Positions 42,447 through 44,388 of a DNA stretch of 44,388 nt are shown here, in pieces (positions within the stretch are counted from its first letter, which is position 1; each line of letters begins with the position of its first letter). The notes below the pieces were generated by a model that had not been told where the DNA came from, did not search any database, and was given only the letters and a program-made list of their open reading frames with translations. The position numbers and the translations under genes are program-made. The stretch spans positions 9,077 to 53,464 of the forward strand of contig JALVST010000011.1 in the NCBI GenBank assembly GCA_027024205.1, written 5' to 3'. Source of the stretch: Flavobacteriales bacterium. GTDB taxonomy: Bacteria > Bacteroidota > Bacteroidia > Flavobacteriales > Flavobacteriaceae.

Positions 42447-42454
42447 CAAATGTA
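42447..42454 (-). promoter_or_regulatory. Putative M3 peptidase promoter, -7 element TACATTTG
   Basis: Plus-strand CAAATGTA gives TACATTTG on the minus strand, 24 bp before the ATG at 42423. It supports that ATG over the upstream frame start. Confidence 0.5.
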
Positions 42455-42549
42455 AGAAATATTTGAATATTTTTTAAAATTTTTTTTTTGACAAAAAATG
42501 ACAATAAGCACAAAAAACACAAGATCAGATAAGAGTTATGGCGTTAGAG

Positions 42550-42581
42550 TTTAATAAATCCACAAAATATTCTTACATTTG
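42550..42581 (+). promoter_or_regulatory. Putative promoter of the alpha-oxoamine synthase gene
   Basis: TTTA (42550-42553), a 20-bp spacer and TACATTTG (42574-42581) fit the Bacteroidota consensus with one change in the -33 box. A start near 42587 leaves a 29-nt leader to the ATG at 42616 and rules out the ATG at 42538. Confidence 0.6.
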
Positions 42582-42615
42582 TGGCAGGAATTTAGATTGC
42601 ATTAAACAATTAATA

Positions 42616-43878
42616 ATGAAAGATTTATTTGATAGATTAAAAAAAGATAAAGGGCCTTTGGGAAATTATGCAGATATCGCAGAAGGTTATTTTGTTTTTC
42701 CAAAATTTGAAGGGCCGATTTCCAACCGTATGAAATTCAACGGAAAGGAAATGATTATTTGGAGTATCAATAATTATTTGGGGTTAGCCAATCATCCCGA
42801 AGTCAGAAAAGCCGATGCCGAATCGGCTGCCAAATGGGGGATGGCTTATCCAATGGGAGCCAGAGCTATGTCCGGTCAAACCGTCAAACATGAACAGTTG
42901 GAAAAAGAATTGGCCGAGTTTGTAAAAAAAGAATCGGCTTATTTGCTCAACTTCGGTTATCAAGGCAATGTATCCATCATTGACAGTTTGGTGACTAAAA
43001 ACGATGTGATTGTTTACGATAGTGATTCACATGCCAGCATTATAGACGGTTGTCGTTTGCATCAAGGAAAACGTTACACGTTCAGACACAACGATATTAA
43101 AAGTTTGAAAAAAATGCTCGAACGGGCTACCAAAGTTGCCGACAAAAACAACGGCGGCATTTTGGTTATCACAGAAGGGGTATTCGGTATGCGGGGTGAA
43201 CAAGGAAAACTCAAAGAAATTGTTGCACTAAAAGAACAATTCAATTTCCGTTTGCTGGTTGACGACGCACACGGATTCGGTACATTGGGCAAAACCGGTG
43301 CCGGTGCCGGAGAAGAACAAGGCGTCCAAGACGATATTGATATTTACTTTGCTACATTTGCCAAATCAATGGCGGGTATCGGTGCTTTTGTAGCAGGAGA
43401 TAGAGATGTTATCCAGTACCTTAAATATAATATGCGTTCACAAGTTTTTGCCAAATCTTTACCGATGCCAATGGTTGAAGGGGCGTTAAAACGCTTGGAA
43501 TTATTAAGACAAAGTCCTGAACTTAAAAACAAATTATGGTCCATAGCAACAGCTTTGCAAAAAGGGTTGCGCGAAGCAGGTTTTGATTTGGGAGCAACCG
43601 ACACGGTTATCACTCCGGTTCATTTGGAAGGCAGTGTAGCCGAAGCCATGGTAATGGTTAAAGATTTGCGCGAAAAATATAATGTATTTACTTCCATTGT
43701 CATATATCCGGTTATCCCCAAAGGTATGATTCTTCTGAGATTAATTCCGACAGCTGTTCATACTCAGGAAGATATAGATATCACGGTCAAAGCATTTTCA
43801 TCTGTCAGAAGTAAATTGGAATCAGGTGTTTATAAAAAAATAGGCGAAGAAATGATAAAAAAGATGAGACAACAATAA
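42616..43878 (+). CDS. PLP-dependent alpha-oxoamine synthase (KBL / BioF / SPT family)
   Basis: A class II aminotransferase-fold enzyme that condenses an amino acid with an acyl-CoA and releases CO2. The PLP lysine is Lys250 in FATFAKSMAG. His139 stacks on PLP in SDSHASIIDG, and Asp216 is in LLVDDAHGFGTLG. The family splits into glycine C-acetyltransferase (Kbl), 8-amino-7-oxononanoate synthase (BioF) and serine palmitoyltransferase. Sphingolipids are known in Bacteroidota, so the last is possible. No biotin, threonine-degradation or lipid genes are nearby to decide. From the ATG at 42616 it has 420 residues, normal for the family. Confidence 0.88.
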   Translation: MKDLFDRLKKDKGPLGNYADIAEGYFVFPKFEGPISNRMKFNGKEMIIWSINNYLGLANHPEVRKADAESAAKWGMAYPMGARAMSGQTVKHEQLEKELAEFVKKESAYLLNFGYQGNVSIIDSLVTKNDVIVYDSDSHASIIDGCRLHQGKRYTFRHNDIKSLKKMLERATKVADKNNGGILVITEGVFGMRGEQGKLKEIVALKEQFNFRLLVDDAHGFGTLGKTGAGAGEEQGVQDDIDIYFATFAKSMAGIGAFVAGDRDVIQYLKYNMRSQVFAKSLPMPMVEGALKRLELLRQSPELKNKLWSIATALQKGLREAGFDLGATDTVITPVHLEGSVAEAMVMVKDLREKYNVFTSIVIYPVIPKGMILLRLIPTAVHTQEDIDITVKAFSSVRSKLESGVYKKIGEEMIKKMRQQ

Positions 43879-43955
43879 AGAAAAAATAATAACTGGCTAT
43901 ATAAACAAAAAAATTAAATGTTAAAGTGCCCCAAAAATTATTTTTTTTTAAAAAA

Positions 43956-43987
43956 TTTGCAGAATTTATTTATTTTTATTATATTTG
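43956..43987 (+). promoter_or_regulatory. Strong two-box Bacteroidota promoter
   Basis: TTTG (43956-43959), a 20-bp spacer and TATATTTG (43980-43987) match the consensus in both boxes and spacing. Transcription would start near 43994. There is no long reading frame before the terminator. Confidence 0.65.
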
Positions 43988-43993
43988 CATTGA

Positions 43994-44085
43994 TAAATGA
44001 TTAGTAATCGTTTTTCATAATGTGAATTTTAGGTTAACAACACAAATTAATAACCGGCTTGAAAACAAGCCGGTTATTATTTTTT
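43994..44085 (+). ncRNA. Candidate small RNA or leader, about 92 nt
   Basis: The unit runs from the predicted start near 43994 to the T-tract after a perfect 13-bp hairpin. It contains only a 7-codon frame, ATG at 43997 encoding MISNRFS then TAA. This could be chance or a leader peptide. No downstream gene on the same strand lies within the window. It may be a free small RNA or the attenuated leader of a gene beyond 44388. Confidence 0.5.
44049..44085 (+). terminator. Rho-independent terminator with perfect 13-bp stem
   Basis: AATAACCGGCTTG (44049-44061) and CAAGCCGGTTATT (44066-44078) pair perfectly around AAAA, followed by ATTTTTT. The distance from the alpha-oxoamine synthase stop (170 bp) and the promoter in between suggest it belongs to the small unit, although it may also stop read-through. 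Confidence 0.85.
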
Positions 44086-44388
44086 CCTGTTTTCGCCACT
44101 GGAACACCCAATATTAATTAGTTTTTTATCATTACTTTTTTGCATCGCCCAAAAAAGTAACAAAAAACGCTAGCCTTACGAAACTTTTCCTAATTTCTAC
44201 GCTTTTCTCCCTAAAAAATCTGAACTCGCAAAAGCCTATTGTTTTTAATCTTTATTTTCATTTGATAAAATATTTTAACTTTCATGAAACTTTCATTTTG
44301 CTCAAACAGCAGATTGTTTTTAATACCGCTTACACATTCAATATAGTCCAATAAATTGTCCTATTTTCATGTAGTAGCGGTATTATAC

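Larger units (their letters stand above)
43879..44388. other. Noncoding end region with a promoter-terminator unit and inverted repeats
   Basis: No gene is seen after 43878. The region carries a two-box promoter (43956-43987) and a small transcript unit to a terminator at 44085. The hairpin TTACTTTTTTG / CAAAAAAGTAA follows (44132-44160). A 10-bp inverted pair TAATACCGCT (44321-44330) and AGCGGTATTA (44376-44385) closes it. The last eleven-base word, GCGGTATTATA (44377-44387), also occurs at 13-23. Confidence 0.55.

Noticed and set aside
44132-44160. Hairpin TTACTTTTTTG / CAAAAAAGTAA as a terminator
   Set aside because: The stem is mostly A-T pairs and lacks a G+C core and a proper T-tract; it is better seen as a repeat element.

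Overview
This is a chromosomal window from a low-GC member of the Bacteroidota, most likely a flavobacterium. Four things point there. The 18287-19828, 17701-18180 and 15844-17691 proteins are of types common in flavobacterial secretomes, one of them with a type IX secretion (T9SS) C-terminal sorting domain. Many gene starts sit just after a TAnnTTTG motif, the -7 element of the Bacteroidota primary sigma factor. ResB and CcsA are fused into one long protein. Intergenic regions are full of the short dispersed repeats typical of these genomes. No tRNA, rRNA, CRISPR array, transposase or prophage structural gene was seen.

Layout. 1-2400: repeat-rich flank, then miaB (-). 2411-6255: iorA, iorB and a small lipoprotein (+), converging on a TM1410-type glycoside hydrolase lipoprotein (-). 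6462-8162: a membrane protein, a hot-dog thioesterase and radC (-). 8485-9832: an ARPP-1 domain gene (-), preceded on the same strand by a candidate small RNA or attenuator of about 100 nt. 10093-14741: fused ccsBA, ornithine carbamoyltransferase and a 59-residue winged-helix protein (+). 14774-15304: a small outer-membrane barrel (-). 15844-19828: a surface-protein cluster with two paralogues sharing one N-terminal module, one carrying YadA-like head repeats and a self-cleaving endosialidase-type chaperone, plus a T9SS cargo protein between them. 19917-21708: nth (-) divergent from bcp, DUF2007 and DUF4268 genes (+). 21928-27690: mfd and a nitroreductase (-), divergent from comM (+). 27782-32593: a compact, A+T-rich defence cassette, type III restriction-modification mod-res, with a decayed ParD-like antitoxin on the left and an orphan 33-codon ORF on the right. 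32817-36738: M14 carboxypeptidase, PrcB-like lipoprotein and a PgpH-like HD phosphodiesterase (-). 36849-39290: thiolase, an NlpC/P60 peptidase and a gene broken by an in-frame TAA (+). 39274-43878: DUF4476 protein and M3 peptidase lipoprotein (-), divergent from an alpha-oxoamine synthase (+). 43879-44388: a second promoter-terminator unit of about 92 nt and more inverted repeats.

Most genes are housekeeping: tRNA modification, DNA repair, cytochrome c maturation, arginine synthesis, envelope hydrolases. The parts least explained by known families are the two small promoter-terminator units (9735-9832 and 43994-44085), the intergenic repeat families, and the restriction cassette with its remnants. 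Several repair and redox proteins also lack cysteines or iron-sulfur domains that the textbook family members have.
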